Positions 1 to 8,440 are shown, counted from the first letter of the stretch. The stretch is 64,000 nucleotides of DNA from Bacillus carboniphilus (GCF_039522365.1 NZ_BAAADJ010000022.1:124001-188000), one strand, 5' to 3'. Numbers and translations: made by a program. The notes: generated from the letters alone by a model not told the origin.

Positions 1-1
1 A

Positions 2-274
2 AGACTACAATCAGCTATAACGAAATTTTTACAGTCTGAAGTCCGGTTGTTAGGAAGTATTCCGGATGATGATAATGTTCAAAGGGCTGTTATCTATCAA
101 ACACCTTTCGTCCTCTATCGTCCGACTTCTACCAGTTCAATCGCACTAAAAGAAATTACAGAAACTTATGTAAATGGTAGTCCGAAATCCGCTAGCTTCA
201 ATGAATCTACTAAACAACCAGGATTTTTAAAGAAGTTACGCCATTACTTTTTGGATAGGAAAGGTAGTGTTTAA
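2..274 (+). CDS. flhG: FlhG (MinD-like ATPase), C-terminal fragment
   Basis: The window opens inside this gene. The frame is open from base 2 to a TAA at 272-274 and gives about 90 residues, so only the C-terminal tail is present and no ATPase motif can be seen. The call rests on the LLGSIPDDDNVQRAV stretch, which resembles the late part of MinD/FlhG proteins, and on position: FlhG directly precedes cheB at the end of the Bacillus fla/che operon. Known role of the family: a cytoplasmic ATPase that works with FlhF to set flagellar number and position. Three bases separate it from cheB, so the two are surely co-transcribed. Confidence 0.75.
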   Translation, partial: RLQSAITKFLQSEVRLLGSIPDDDNVQRAVIYQTPFVLYRPTSTSSIALKEITETYVNGSPKSASFNESTKQPGFLKKLRHYFLDRKGSV

Positions 275-277
275 TAA

Positions 278-1348
278 ATGGTAAAGGTACTGATCGTGGA
301 CGACTCTGCTTTCATGCGAAAGGTCATCTCAGATTTTTTAACTAGCCACCGCAGCATTGAGGTTGTTGGCACAGCTAGAAATGGGGAAGATGCCATAAAA
401 AAGATCCCAGTCCTGCAGCCTGACGTCATTACACTTGACGTGGAGATGCCGGTAATGGATGGGTTAGAGGCTCTTGAATGGATTATGAATGAATCCCCAC
501 TTCCCACTGTTATGCTTTCAAGTAGTACTACAGAGGGAGCTAAAAGTACCTTTCATGCATTGCAGCTTGGAGCAGTAGATTTTGTTGCAAAACCGTCTGG
601 ACCAATTTCATTGGATTTACATAAAATTCAGGATGAATTGGTAGAGAAAGTATTACATGCTAGTCAAGTGAATATGAAAAAAATGACTCCCGTTCAAAAA
701 AGAAAAACAACGCAAGCCGAACTAGTTGAAGAATCACAACACATTAAGACTAGCCAAGCACAAGAATGGAGTCCTTCACATAACAAAGTCATCATGATAG
801 GTACCTCAACAGGTGGTCCAAAGGCACTTCAATCTGTACTATCTTGTATCCCAAGTGATATACAATCACCTATCATTGTCGTTCAGCACATGCCTCCGAA
901 GTTTACTGAATCACTGGCCGTTAGACTCAACTCATTATGTGAGCTAGAGGTGAAAGAGGCTAAAAACGGTGACAAATTGGAAAATGGTGTTGTATACATC
1001 GCACCAGGTGGTTACCACCTAGAAATTAAGCGAAAAGGTCTTTCACTAATTCTCGAGACAAATGAAGAAGACCCTGTAAATGGGGTAAGGCCTGCTGTAG
1101 ACCGACTATTCCAATCTGCTTCAGAACTGACCGACTACTATAAAATTGCTGTGGTCATGACAGGAATGGGATCAGATGGAACAAAAGGGTTAAAAAAGCT
1201 AAAAGAATCCGGACAAACAAAAGTCATAGCAGAATCCGAAAACACTTGTATCGTATATGGAATGCCTAAATCAGCCATATCAGCAGGAGTAGTAGACATC
1301 GTAGCCAATGTGGAAGACATTCCTTCAACTATTCTTTCTTTACTATAA
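278..1348 (+). CDS. cheB: CheB, chemoreceptor methylesterase response regulator
   Basis: A 356-residue two-domain protein. Residues 1-120 are a receiver domain with the acidic pair D8-D9 and the phosphoacceptor D54 (TLDVEMPVMDG). A linker is followed by the methylesterase domain from about 165, with the catalytic triad S177 (GTSTGGP), H204 (VVQHMP) and D300 (GMGSDG). CheB removes methyl groups from, and can deamidate, glutamyl residues of chemoreceptors once phosphorylated by CheA, which resets the adaptation state. It starts 3 bp after flhG and is followed at 14 bp by cheA, fitting one long fla/che transcript. Confidence 0.96.
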   Translation: MVKVLIVDDSAFMRKVISDFLTSHRSIEVVGTARNGEDAIKKIPVLQPDVITLDVEMPVMDGLEALEWIMNESPLPTVMLSSSTTEGAKSTFHALQLGAVDFVAKPSGPISLDLHKIQDELVEKVLHASQVNMKKMTPVQKRKTTQAELVEESQHIKTSQAQEWSPSHNKVIMIGTSTGGPKALQSVLSCIPSDIQSPIIVVQHMPPKFTESLAVRLNSLCELEVKEAKNGDKLENGVVYIAPGGYHLEIKRKGLSLILETNEEDPVNGVRPAVDRLFQSASELTDYYKIAVVMTGMGSDGTKGLKKLKESGQTKVIAESENTCIVYGMPKSAISAGVVDIVANVEDIPSTILSLL

Positions 1349-1362
1349 AAGGGGTGGAACAG

Positions 1363-3369
1363 ATGGAAATGAACCAATATTTAGAAATGTTTATTGAAGA
1401 AAGTAAAGAACACCTACAATCCTGTAACGATCATTTACTAGAGTTAGAAAAACAACCTGACAACCTACAAATCGTAAATGAAATCTTCCGTTTAGCCCAT
1501 ACGCTCAAAGGAATGTCAGCTACTATGGGGTATGAAGACATAGCCAGCCTAACACACCAAATGGAAAATGTACTGGACGCAATTCGAAACGAGCAAATAT
1601 CCGTTACATCCGATATTTTAGACGTTGTTTTTACCTCAGTAGATCACCTAGAAGAAATGGTTCTTTCCATTTCAGAAGGCGGAGATGGAAAAAAAGATGT
1701 AACAGCGGTTGTTCAAGCATTAAAACAAATTGAATCTGGTGAGGTTGTAACATCGACAGAACCAGCACCAAGCACAGCTAAAGGAACAAGTGCGACACAG
1801 CAAACATACGACGATTTTGAAAAAACGATAATAGCTCAATCCATTGAACAAGGCTTTTCTTGCTTTGAATTAACGGTATCTCTAAGAGCTGATTGTATGT
1901 TGAAAGCAGCGCGTGTATTTATGGTTTTCGATGTGTTGGAAAAATCCGGGGAAGTCATCAAAAGCAACCCGACTACAGATTTATTAGAACAAGAAGAATT
2001 TGAACAAGATTTTACAGTAACGCTTTTAACAAAAGAAAAGCAAGAAGATCTTGTAGCCAAAGTAATGACGGTATCGGAAGTAGAAAAAGTACAGCCTATT
2101 GCTATTCAACTCAAGGATTTACACGCTGCAGAAAATGAAGTGGCGGTTGCTGTGGAAGAGGCTGTCCAAGAAAAAGCCCAAACATCGGCAGGTAAAACAG
2201 AGTCAAAAGAAAAGAAATCAACGAAGTCAATTCGTGTTAATATCGATCGATTAGACACACTTATGAATTTGTTTGAGGAACTAGTCATCGATAAGGGCAG
2301 GTTAGAACAAATTTCTAAGGAATTAAAGAATCCTTCGCTGAGAGAAACTGTTGAGCATATGTCACGAATCTCAGGAGACCTGCAAGAAATCATACTCAAG
2401 ATGAGAATGATTCCAATTGATACGGTCTTTAATCGTTTCCCGAGAATGGTTAGACAGTTAGCAAAAGATTTACATAAAGAAGTTGATTTCACAATTGAAG
2501 GTGCTGAGACAGAGCTGGATCGGACAGTTATAGATGAAATTGGGGACCCACTTGTTCACTTAATCCGAAATGGACTTGACCATGGTCTAGAAACGCCAGA
2601 AAAACGTGTAGCCAGCGGGAAAAATCCAACAGGAACCCTTCATTTAAAGGCTTATCATAGTGGTAACCACGTCTTTATCGAAATCCAAGATGATGGTGCA
2701 GGGATCAACCGAGATAAAGTACTTGAAAAAGCCATTTCTAAAGGGATTGTCACCGCTGAGGAAGGAAAGGCACTTTCTGACACTCAAGTGTATGAATTGA
2801 TTTTCTCTAGTGGATTCTCTACGGCTGACCAGATTTCGGATATTTCAGGTCGTGGTGTAGGATTGGATGTAGTAAAAAGTACAATTGAATCGCTTGGTGG
2901 AATCATTACCATTCAATCAAACCCTGGACGAGGTTCATTGTTCTCCATTCAGTTACCTATGACCTTATCGATCATGACGGTCCTATTAGTTGAACTAGAA
3001 AAAGAGAAATATGCAATTCCACTTTCTTCTATTATCGAAACATTAATCATTCATGAAAATGAAGTGAAAATAGCGCATGACCAAAAGGTACTAGATTATA
3101 GAGGAAAGGTACTTCCGATTGTTTCATTAAAAGACAGATTTGAAGTATCAGCTCAGAATGAAGAAACATCTGAATACTATCCTGTCGTTGTCGTAAAAAA
3201 AGGAGACAAGCTAGTTGGCTTAGTAGTTGATTCATTCATAGGACAACAAGAAGTGGTACTTAAACCATTAAGCCGTGCACTAGGTGAGATTAACGCAATC
3301 AGTGGTGCAACCATTTTAGGTGATGGACAAGTCGCTCTAATTATTGATACAAATGCGTTCTTTTTATAA
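1363..3369 (+). CDS. cheA: CheA, chemotaxis histidine kinase
   Basis: 668 residues. The Hpt domain carries the phosphorylated H46 (RLAHTLKGMSATMG). A CheY-binding region (about 150-270), dimerisation helix, HATPase domain (HLIRNGLDHGLE, DDGAGI, GRGVGLDVVK) and a CheW-like C-terminal domain follow. It autophosphorylates under receptor control and passes the phosphate to CheY and CheB. The frame is open from GTG 1354, but I chose ATG 1363: the AAAGGGGTGG ribosome site at 1348-1357 overlaps that GTG, and the protein then begins MEMNQYLEMF as in the Bacillus family. It is followed by a 90-bp gap with no clear signal before cheW. Confidence 0.96.
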   Translation: MEMNQYLEMFIEESKEHLQSCNDHLLELEKQPDNLQIVNEIFRLAHTLKGMSATMGYEDIASLTHQMENVLDAIRNEQISVTSDILDVVFTSVDHLEEMVLSISEGGDGKKDVTAVVQALKQIESGEVVTSTEPAPSTAKGTSATQQTYDDFEKTIIAQSIEQGFSCFELTVSLRADCMLKAARVFMVFDVLEKSGEVIKSNPTTDLLEQEEFEQDFTVTLLTKEKQEDLVAKVMTVSEVEKVQPIAIQLKDLHAAENEVAVAVEEAVQEKAQTSAGKTESKEKKSTKSIRVNIDRLDTLMNLFEELVIDKGRLEQISKELKNPSLRETVEHMSRISGDLQEIILKMRMIPIDTVFNRFPRMVRQLAKDLHKEVDFTIEGAETELDRTVIDEIGDPLVHLIRNGLDHGLETPEKRVASGKNPTGTLHLKAYHSGNHVFIEIQDDGAGINRDKVLEKAISKGIVTAEEGKALSDTQVYELIFSSGFSTADQISDISGRGVGLDVVKSTIESLGGIITIQSNPGRGSLFSIQLPMTLSIMTVLLVELEKEKYAIPLSSIIETLIIHENEVKIAHDQKVLDYRGKVLPIVSLKDRFEVSAQNEETSEYYPVVVVKKGDKLVGLVVDSFIGQQEVVLKPLSRALGEINAISGATILGDGQVALIIDTNAFFL

Positions 3370-3459
3370 GGCTTAATACTGAAATCAACGGCCATTGTTC
3401 ATAGAAACAGCAATTATTTTAATCTATAAACTATTAGAAAACCAAAGTGAGGTGCTCGT

Positions 3460-3918
3460 ATGGCAAACGAAACGGTATCGGCCCCTGAACAAAAACTAAT
3501 TGTCTTTCAATTAAAAGATAAGGAATATGTCATTCCAGTTGAAGAAGTAAAATCAATCGAAAGACCCCTACCTATCACAAGAGTTCCTGGAACACCGCCT
3601 TATATAAAAGGTGTAATGAATTTAAGAGGACTCGTCATACCAGTCATTGACCTTAAAGTCAGATTGGGAATGGAAGAAGAAGCAATCAATGAGAAAACAA
3701 GAATCGTCATTGTCCTCGTTGAAGGGCATGAAGTTGGATTTATTGTAGATGGTGCGAACGATGTAATTGATGTTGCTAAAGATGCAATTGAACCTCCACA
3801 ACATACATCCAATGAAAAAGTAGATGAGTTTATCGAAGGTGTCTTCCAATACCAAAAACGGATCATGATTCTACTTAAATTAGGAAAAGTACTAGAAAAA
3901 GAGATGGCACATTTCTAG
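3460..3918 (+). CDS. cheW: CheW, receptor-kinase coupling protein
   Basis: 152 residues, a single CheW/SH3-like domain (LIVFQLKDKEYVIPVEEV; GVMNLRGLVIPVIDL), close to the usual family length. It has no catalytic role; it bridges chemoreceptors and the CheA regulatory domain in signalling arrays at the membrane. The ATG is preceded by GTGAGGTG at good spacing. It follows cheA after 90 bp and precedes cheC by 12 bp, as in the Bacillus che cluster. Confidence 0.95.
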   Translation: MANETVSAPEQKLIVFQLKDKEYVIPVEEVKSIERPLPITRVPGTPPYIKGVMNLRGLVIPVIDLKVRLGMEEEAINEKTRIVIVLVEGHEVGFIVDGANDVIDVAKDAIEPPQHTSNEKVDEFIEGVFQYQKRIMILLKLGKVLEKEMAHF

Positions 3919-3930
3919 AGGAGAATACCG

Positions 3931-4563
3931 ATGAATTTTGATTCGATTACACATTTTCATTTAGATGTCTTAAAAGAAGTGGGGAATATCGGAGCGGGTC
4001 ATGCCGCAACGGCCCTATCGTCTCTATTAGGAGAAAAAGTAGACATGGAGGTTCCAGCTGTCCGATTTGCATCATTTGACGAGATGATGGAACTGTCAGG
4101 GGGAAGTGAGGCAGTTGTAACAGCAGCCTACTTAAGAATACATGGTGAAGTAAATGGTCATATGTTCTTTGTTTTACCCATTCATCATGCTGAAAGATTC
4201 GTAGAAAAGCTGTTAGGTGAGCCTGTGTCATTTCAACATCCACCTTTTCCAGCGCTTACGACCTCTGCTATTGAAGAGATTGGGAACATATTATCAGGGT
4301 CATACCTTACTGCATTGTCTGATTTTTCAGGAATGAATCTTATGCCATCCGTTCCGTCAATTAGTATCGATATGTTCGGTGCCATTATTACACACGGACT
4401 TTTTGAAATATCTGCCTACAGTGATTCAGTCATTGTGATTGAAACGTTTTTAAAATCAGAGCAATGGGATGATGAAAAGCTAAACGGTTACTTTTTCTTG
4501 TTACCCGATCCAGAATCTATTCCAGTCCTGTTTCGTTCACTCGGAGTAGATGACAATGGCTAA
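3931..4563 (+). CDS. cheC: CheC, CheY-P phosphatase
   Basis: 210 residues. Two copies of the CheC/FliY active-site helix are visible: LKEVGNIGAGHAATAL near residue 12 and IEEIGNILSGSYLTAL near residue 113, each keeping the key Glu and Asn of the ExxN motif. CheC dephosphorylates CheY-P and is stimulated by CheD, forming part of the third adaptation system of Bacillus chemotaxis. AGAGGAGA lies just upstream of the ATG. Its 3' end overlaps the first candidate start of cheD by 14 bp, which suggests translational coupling of the two partners. Confidence 0.95.
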   Translation: MNFDSITHFHLDVLKEVGNIGAGHAATALSSLLGEKVDMEVPAVRFASFDEMMELSGGSEAVVTAAYLRIHGEVNGHMFFVLPIHHAERFVEKLLGEPVSFQHPPFPALTTSAIEEIGNILSGSYLTALSDFSGMNLMPSVPSISIDMFGAIITHGLFEISAYSDSVIVIETFLKSEQWDDEKLNGYFFLLPDPESIPVLFRSLGVDDNG

Positions 4564-5053
4564 AGTGGAGGAACTTTTGAAGGTCGGGATTGCCGACATG
4601 AAATTGGGATGTGCTTCCCAAGTTTTACGTACCACAGGTCTAGGGTCATGTGTTGGAATTGTTCTTTATGATGAGATGAAAAAGATAGCGGGAATGGCTC
4701 ATGTTATGCTTCCAGATTCCTCTTTGGCTAAAGCTGGAACGATACATAATGCCAAATACGCTGACACAGCCGTTCCTACGCTCCTTGAACTCATTATTCA
4801 AGAAGGGGCGAGACGTTTCTCTATTAAAGCAAAACTAGCGGGTGGTGCCCAAATGTTTAATTATTCGGGAACCAACGACATGATGAGAATTGGTGCAAGA
4901 AATGTTGAAGCCGTTAAGCAACAATTGAAGCAGTTAAATCTCCCAATTATAGGAGAGGATACAGGTGGCTCCAATGGTAGAACGATAGACTTTTTTATAG
5001 AAACAGGAAAATTATTAGTTAAAACAGTCAACAAAGGAGTTCAAGAAATATAG
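4550..5053 (+). CDS. cheD: CheD, chemoreceptor glutamine deamidase
   Basis: Up to 167 residues. The catalytic Cys lies in TTGLGSCVGIVLYD and the partner His in AGMAHVMLPDS, the CheD signature. It deamidates receptor glutamines, activates receptors and modulates CheC. The start is uncertain: ATG 4550 and ATG 4556 share a GGAG at 4543-4546 inside cheC, while TTG 4577 has a stronger GTGGAGG site at 4565-4571 and would begin MKVGIAD. All three are in frame. The stop overlaps the next gene by one base. Confidence 0.93.
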   Translation: MTMAKVEELLKVGIADMKLGCASQVLRTTGLGSCVGIVLYDEMKKIAGMAHVMLPDSSLAKAGTIHNAKYADTAVPTLLELIIQEGARRFSIKAKLAGGAQMFNYSGTNDMMRIGARNVEAVKQQLKQLNLPIIGEDTGGSNGRTIDFFIETGKLLVKTVNKGVQEI

Positions 5054-5382
5054 TGAGTGGTCATTGGTTTTGGAATTTTACATTTGCACTGTTTGGGTTC
5101 CTTCTATATTTCTTTCTATCTTTTGATAAAAAAGAACCAGCGGTACTTCTTATACAGTCATTTTTAGTCTTTATTCTATTTTATCTAATTATTTACATCG
5201 TACGGTTCTTATGGACTATGTCGGTTGAAGATCCAACAAAAGATAATCCCCAAGAAGAAATGCCGACAAAAGAAACAGAGCAACACCTGGAAATGTTAGA
5301 ACTAACCAAGCAGCTAGAAAAAGAAGACGTCGAAAAAGTAGTAGCCTATATTCGGGAGCAATTTCAAAAGGAAACGAAATAA
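5053..5382 (+). CDS. Small membrane protein of unknown function between cheD and sigD
   Basis: 109 residues that I do not recognise. Two hydrophobic segments (about residues 4-24 and 31-54) are followed by a charged cytosolic-looking tail rich in Glu and Lys and predicted helical. The GTG start overlaps the cheD stop by one base, and AAAGGAG lies 13 bp upstream, a long spacing. The overlap, the shared strand and the 37-bp gap to sigD place it in the motility operon, so a membrane role linked to motility or chemotaxis is an inference from context only. As I recall, B. subtilis has no gene at this position. Confidence 0.72.
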   Translation: MSGHWFWNFTFALFGFLLYFFLSFDKKEPAVLLIQSFLVFILFYLIIYIVRFLWTMSVEDPTKDNPQEEMPTKETEQHLEMLELTKQLEKEDVEKVVAYIREQFQKETK

Positions 5383-5419
5383 ATAAAAACTTGTAGATCA
5401 GAGGACAAGGAGGTTTATT

Positions 5420-6181
5420 ATGGCAAACGCACTTACGGATGATGAAAAGTTACTTTGGAATAAATGGTCGCAAGCCCGTGATCAAGACGCGGGTAACACT
5501 TTAATTCATAAATACATGCCACTTGTCCATTTCCATGTTCAGCGAATCTCAGCTGGTTTACCTAAAAACGTTGGAAGGGACGATCTAATAAGTTTAGGAA
5601 TGATCGGGTTATACGACGCCCTGGAACGATTTGATCCATCTAGGGATTTAAAATTTGACACGTATGCATCCTTTAGAATCCGTGGGGCCATTATCGATGG
5701 CCTCCGGAAAGAAGACTGGCTTCCAAGAAGTACACGAGATCGAGCCAAAAAAGTGGAAGCAGCATCTGAAAGACTTATGCAAAAATATTATAGGCAAGCA
5801 ACTGCAGCAGAAATTGCAGTAGAACTAGAAACGTCTGAAGAAGATGTTTACAAGACGATGACAGAATATTTCTATGCATCCGTTCTCTCAATAGACGACA
5901 CATCTTACGACAGTGAACAAAAGGATCATCCTTTTTATATAAAAGACGAACATACACCAACACCAGAAGAACATCTAACATACGATGAAAAAGTGGTAGA
6001 ATTAACTGAGGGAATCAAGAGCTTAACAGAAAAAGAGCAAATGGTAATCTCGTTATTTTATAAAGAAGAATTAACTTTGACTGAAATCGGACAAGTTATG
6101 AAACTTTCAACATCCAGAATCTCACAAATACATGCAAAGGCATTATTCAAGTTAAAAGAATATTTAATGGTATGGATGTGA
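5420..6181 (+). CDS. sigD: SigD, sigma-28 factor for motility and chemotaxis
   Basis: 253 residues of the FliA/WhiG family. Region 2 contains the GLPKNVGRDDLISLGMIGLY and FDTYASFRIRGAIIDGLRK blocks; region 3 follows near 100-150; region 4 ends with the helix-turn-helix LTLTEIGQVMKLSTSRISQIHAKAL. It directs RNA polymerase to flagellin, motor, chemotaxis and autolysin promoters when freed from the anti-sigma factor FlgM. AAGGAGG lies just upstream of the ATG. Its place at the far end of the fla/che operon is the known Bacillus arrangement, in which distance from the operon promoter affects SigD level. Confidence 0.96.
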   Translation: MANALTDDEKLLWNKWSQARDQDAGNTLIHKYMPLVHFHVQRISAGLPKNVGRDDLISLGMIGLYDALERFDPSRDLKFDTYASFRIRGAIIDGLRKEDWLPRSTRDRAKKVEAASERLMQKYYRQATAAEIAVELETSEEDVYKTMTEYFYASVLSIDDTSYDSEQKDHPFYIKDEHTPTPEEHLTYDEKVVELTEGIKSLTEKEQMVISLFYKEELTLTEIGQVMKLSTSRISQIHAKALFKLKEYLMVWM

Positions 6182-6187
6182 GTTAAA

Positions 6188-6496
6188 GTGGATATGAAAT
6201 CAATTGATATGCAATTGTCTCTTCCTCGAACTCAAGAAGTAGGAAAGCTACAAGGAGACCTGCAACAAAGAAACCAAATGAACGTATTAGCTGGGACCGA
6301 GGCCATTCAAAAAGAAGAAACCCAGAAACAAAAGTCAGTCGTAAAACAGGAACAAAAGGGGAATGTACAGAACAACCGAGAAGAAGCGTCTTCCGGGCAG
6401 CAGCATTCTTCAGAAAAACGTGAATCTAAGTCACAAAAAGAAGAGCGAAAAGCAAAGCACCCATATAAGGGGAATCTGATAGACTATAGTTCTTAG
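6188..6496 (+). CDS. Hypothetical small hydrophilic protein after sigD
   Basis: 102 residues from GTG 6188, or 100 from ATG 6194; the ribosome site is weak (GTTAAAGTG). It is highly charged and rich in Gln, Lys, Glu and Ser, with no hydrophobic segment, so it is probably soluble and disordered. The only ordered-looking piece is the C-terminal HPYKGNLIDYSS. It begins 6 bp after sigD and is closed by a perfect terminator at 6504-6534, so it is the last gene of the fla/che transcript. I do not recognise it and propose no function. Confidence 0.6.
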   Translation: MDMKSIDMQLSLPRTQEVGKLQGDLQQRNQMNVLAGTEAIQKEETQKQKSVVKQEQKGNVQNNREEASSGQQHSSEKRESKSQKEERKAKHPYKGNLIDYSS

Positions 6497-6503
6497 AGAA
6501 ATT

Positions 6504-6534
6504 GGGGTGAACGGATACAAAGTTCACCCCTTTT
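6504..6534 (+). terminator. Intrinsic terminator of the fla/che operon
   Basis: A perfect 9-bp stem GGGGTGAAC/GTTCACCCC with a 9-base loop, followed by TTTT, starting 8 bases after the stop of the last gene. Confidence 0.9.
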
Positions 6535-6611
6535 ATTAAATGAACGTTTTATAAATTTTTGACTCTTTTTTTAGAGGCTAAGGTAAGATAATGGGGGTTA
6601 CTGATATCTGC

Positions 6612-6857
6612 TGTCCCATATGCGTCGTGATTTGCTGCAAAACGGGACAAGCGAGGCCGTGTCTGTCCCATATGCGTCGTGATTCGTTGCAAACCGGGAC
6701 AAGCAAGCTCGCATCTGTCCCATTTACGTCGAGATTCGCTGCAAACCGGGAAAAGCGAGCCCGCAACTGTCCCATTTACGTCGAGATTCACTACAATACG
6801 GGACAACTAAAGCCCCATTTGTCCCATTTGAGACGCGAATCACTACTAAACGGGACA
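6612..6857. repeat. Five-copy 52-bp tandem array with inverted-repeat arms
   Basis: TGTCCC begins at 6612, 6664, 6716, 6768 and 6820, a constant 52-bp step. Each copy has the partner GGGACA (GGGAAA in copy 3) 32 bases later, so a 38-bp element with TGTCCC/GGGACA arms is separated by 14-base spacers; the array length is exactly 4x52+38. Copies share CGTCG(T/A)GATT and GCAAA cores but differ at many bases. A 52-bp step is not a multiple of 3, so the open frames across it are not evidence of coding. It fills most of the 413-bp gap between the fla/che terminator and swrB. Confidence 0.93.
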
Positions 6858-6947
6858 CCCCGCCCACATCGAAATCAATACGAAAGTAAAATAGACTATT
6901 ATCAAAAAAGAAACAATAACACTGTATAAAATAAAGGATGTCATGCC

Positions 6948-7529
6948 ATGGCTTTTTTCTTAGCAATTAGTATTTTACTTAATATTCTTTGTATTTTTGC
7001 CATCGTAGTCTTGTTCCTCAGACAGAATCGACTTCAAGAAGTTGAAAGAAAACAAGAACAAACACTCAGGGAAATGGAAGATCTTTTTTCTTCTTTTATA
7101 TATGAGATGAAAGATGAAAATGAGAAACTTCATGCCCTACTTCAACACCCTAGTAACCAAATGAATGAAAAAGACCAACCTGTGATCAAGACTCAATCAG
7201 TTGAGATTGTAAGGGGAACTGAAGAAGATCTCCCTGAAAAAGAAACAAGTCATCCAGTTGAGCCTACTGTAAAAACTGGGGTCCAGCATCATCTTGCCAA
7301 GCGTGCATATGGAGAAAAATCAAAAATGCAAGATTCAGAAGAACTTCCTCCTTGGTTGACGTTGGACGAAGAAGTACAAAAGGAAGATGTTGAAGCTACT
7401 CCTAAAACTGTACAAGAACAGATTGTAGAACTCTGGAATGAAGGAAAATCTATAGAAGCAATTGCCAAAAAAGTAGATAAAGGTAAAACAGAAGTCGAAC
7501 TTACCCTAAAATTCTACGGAATCCGCTAA
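6948..7529 (+). CDS. swrB: SwrB-like (YlxL) protein, membrane-anchored, DUF6115 type
   Basis: 193 residues. An N-terminal transmembrane helix (about 2-24, FFLAISILLNILCIFAIVVL) is followed by a coiled-coil-like charged region, a Pro/Glu-rich linker and a conserved C-terminal helical motif (EQIVELWNEGKSIEAIAKKVDKG) that looks like a small HTH. In B. subtilis, SwrB sits between sigD and rpsB and promotes assembly of the flagellar type III export apparatus and hence SigD activation. AAAGGATG lies 7 bp before the ATG. Here a terminator and repeat array separate it from sigD, so it may have its own promoter, which I could not identify. The name is by position and architecture. Confidence 0.75.
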   Translation: MAFFLAISILLNILCIFAIVVLFLRQNRLQEVERKQEQTLREMEDLFSSFIYEMKDENEKLHALLQHPSNQMNEKDQPVIKTQSVEIVRGTEEDLPEKETSHPVEPTVKTGVQHHLAKRAYGEKSKMQDSEELPPWLTLDEEVQKEDVEATPKTVQEQIVELWNEGKSIEAIAKKVDKGKTEVELTLKFYGIR

Positions 7530-7536
7530 GTAATGC

Positions 7537-7565
7537 TTGATTGTCTATTTTCTTTATGCTATATT
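7537..7565 (+). promoter_or_regulatory. Sigma-A promoter of rpsB
   Basis: TTGATT at 7537-7542, a 17-bp spacer, and TATATT at 7560-7565. Transcription would start near 7572, leaving a leader of about 114 nt before rpsB. Confidence 0.75.
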
Positions 7566-7596
7566 ATTTGATGGTGTTATTACACACGCTTGTGGA

Positions 7597-7639
7597 TTTA
7601 AGTAAAGGTGCTATCTGAAATCAGGTAGTTTTACTTAAA
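7597..7639 (+). promoter_or_regulatory. Composite hairpin in the rpsB leader
   Basis: The outer stem TTTAAGTAAA (7597-7606) pairs with TTTACTTAAA (7630-7639), a perfect 10 bp. Inside it CTATCTG (7611-7617) pairs with CAGGTAG (7622-7628) around a 4-base loop, leaving an asymmetric internal loop GGTG opposite a single T. It lies between the promoter and the GGAGG of rpsB. Ribosomal protein leaders of this kind often bind their own product; autoregulation by S2 is an inference here. Confidence 0.6.
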
Positions 7640-7685
7640 GATGAAGGAAGCGGAGGCAACAAAACCATATTAGGAGGAAAAACAC

Positions 7686-8393
7686 ATGTCAGTAATTTCT
7701 ATGAAGCAACTTCTAGAAGCTGGTGTACATTTCGGACACCAAACTCGCCGTTGGAACCCAAAAATGAAGAAATATATCTTCACTGAGCGTAACGGCATTT
7801 ACATCATCGACCTTCAAAAAACAGTTAAAAAGGTTGAAGATGCATATAACTATGTAAAGGAAGTAGCTGCAAACGGCGGAAACATCCTTTTCGTAGGTAC
7901 TAAAAAGCAAGCACAAGAGTCTGTGAAAGAAGAAGCAGAACGTGCAGGTATGTACTATGTTAACCAACGTTGGTTAGGTGGTACATTAACTAACTTCGAA
8001 ACTATCCAAAAGCGTATTTCTCGTTTGAAAACAATCGAAAGAATGGCTGAAGATGGTACTTTTGAAGTACTTCCTAAGAAAGAAGTAGTTCAACTTAAAA
8101 AAGAACAAGAACGTCTAGAAAAATTCTTAGGCGGAATTAAAGATATGAAGAGTCTACCTGACGCAATTTTCGTCATTGACCCTCGTAAAGAAAGAATCGC
8201 AGTTGCAGAAGCACACAAGTTAAATATTCCACTTATCGGTATCGTTGATACAAACTGTGATCCAGATGAGATCGATGTTGTAATTCCAGCGAACGATGAT
8301 GCAATTCGTGCTGTAAAACTTCTTACATCTAAAATGGCAGATGCAATCTTAGAAGCGAAGCAAGGCGAAGAAGCAGCTCCTGTAGCTGAGTAA
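7686..8393 (+). CDS. rpsB: 30S ribosomal protein S2
   Basis: 235 residues with the S2 hallmarks [22 protein letters not shown] near the N-terminus, [13 protein letters not shown], and [30 protein letters not shown]2 binds late in 30S assembly near S1/bS1-like sites and the head-body junction. AGGAGG lies 6-11 bases before the ATG. It has its own sigma-A promoter and structured leader and is closed by a terminator at 8406-8440, so it is at least partly transcribed apart from tsf. Confidence 0.98.
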   Translation: MSVISMKQLLEAGVHFGHQTRRWNPKMKKYIFTERNGIYIIDLQKTVKKVEDAYNYVKEVAANGGNILFVGTKKQAQESVKEEAERAGMYYVNQRWLGGTLTNFETIQKRISRLKTIERMAEDGTFEVLPKKEVVQLKKEQERLEKFLGGIKDMKSLPDAIFVIDPRKERIAVAEAHKLNIPLIGIVDTNCDPDEIDVVIPANDDAIRAVKLLTSKMADAILEAKQGEEAAPVAE

Positions 8394-8405
8394 GTTGTGA
8401 ACTAA

Positions 8406-8440
8406 GGTGATAAGAGGTAACACCCTTATCACCTTTTTTT
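8406..8440 (+). terminator. Terminator after rpsB
   Basis: A 9-bp perfect stem GGTGATAAG/CTTATCACC with a run of seven T. It lies in the rpsB-tsf gap and could attenuate transcription into tsf. Confidence 0.88.

Noticed and set aside
6612-6857. CRISPR array
   Set aside because: Repeat-spacer rhythm is present, but spacers are only 14 bases and resemble each other, units diverge, and no cas gene is nearby.
6549-6966. Several overlapping frames on both strands across the 52-bp array
   Set aside because: A 52-bp step changes frame in every copy, the predicted peptides are repeat translations, and no ribosome site fits.
7713-7967. Minus-strand frames inside rpsB and similar frames opposite most genes
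   Set aside because: They are shadows of strongly conserved + strand genes with no independent signals.
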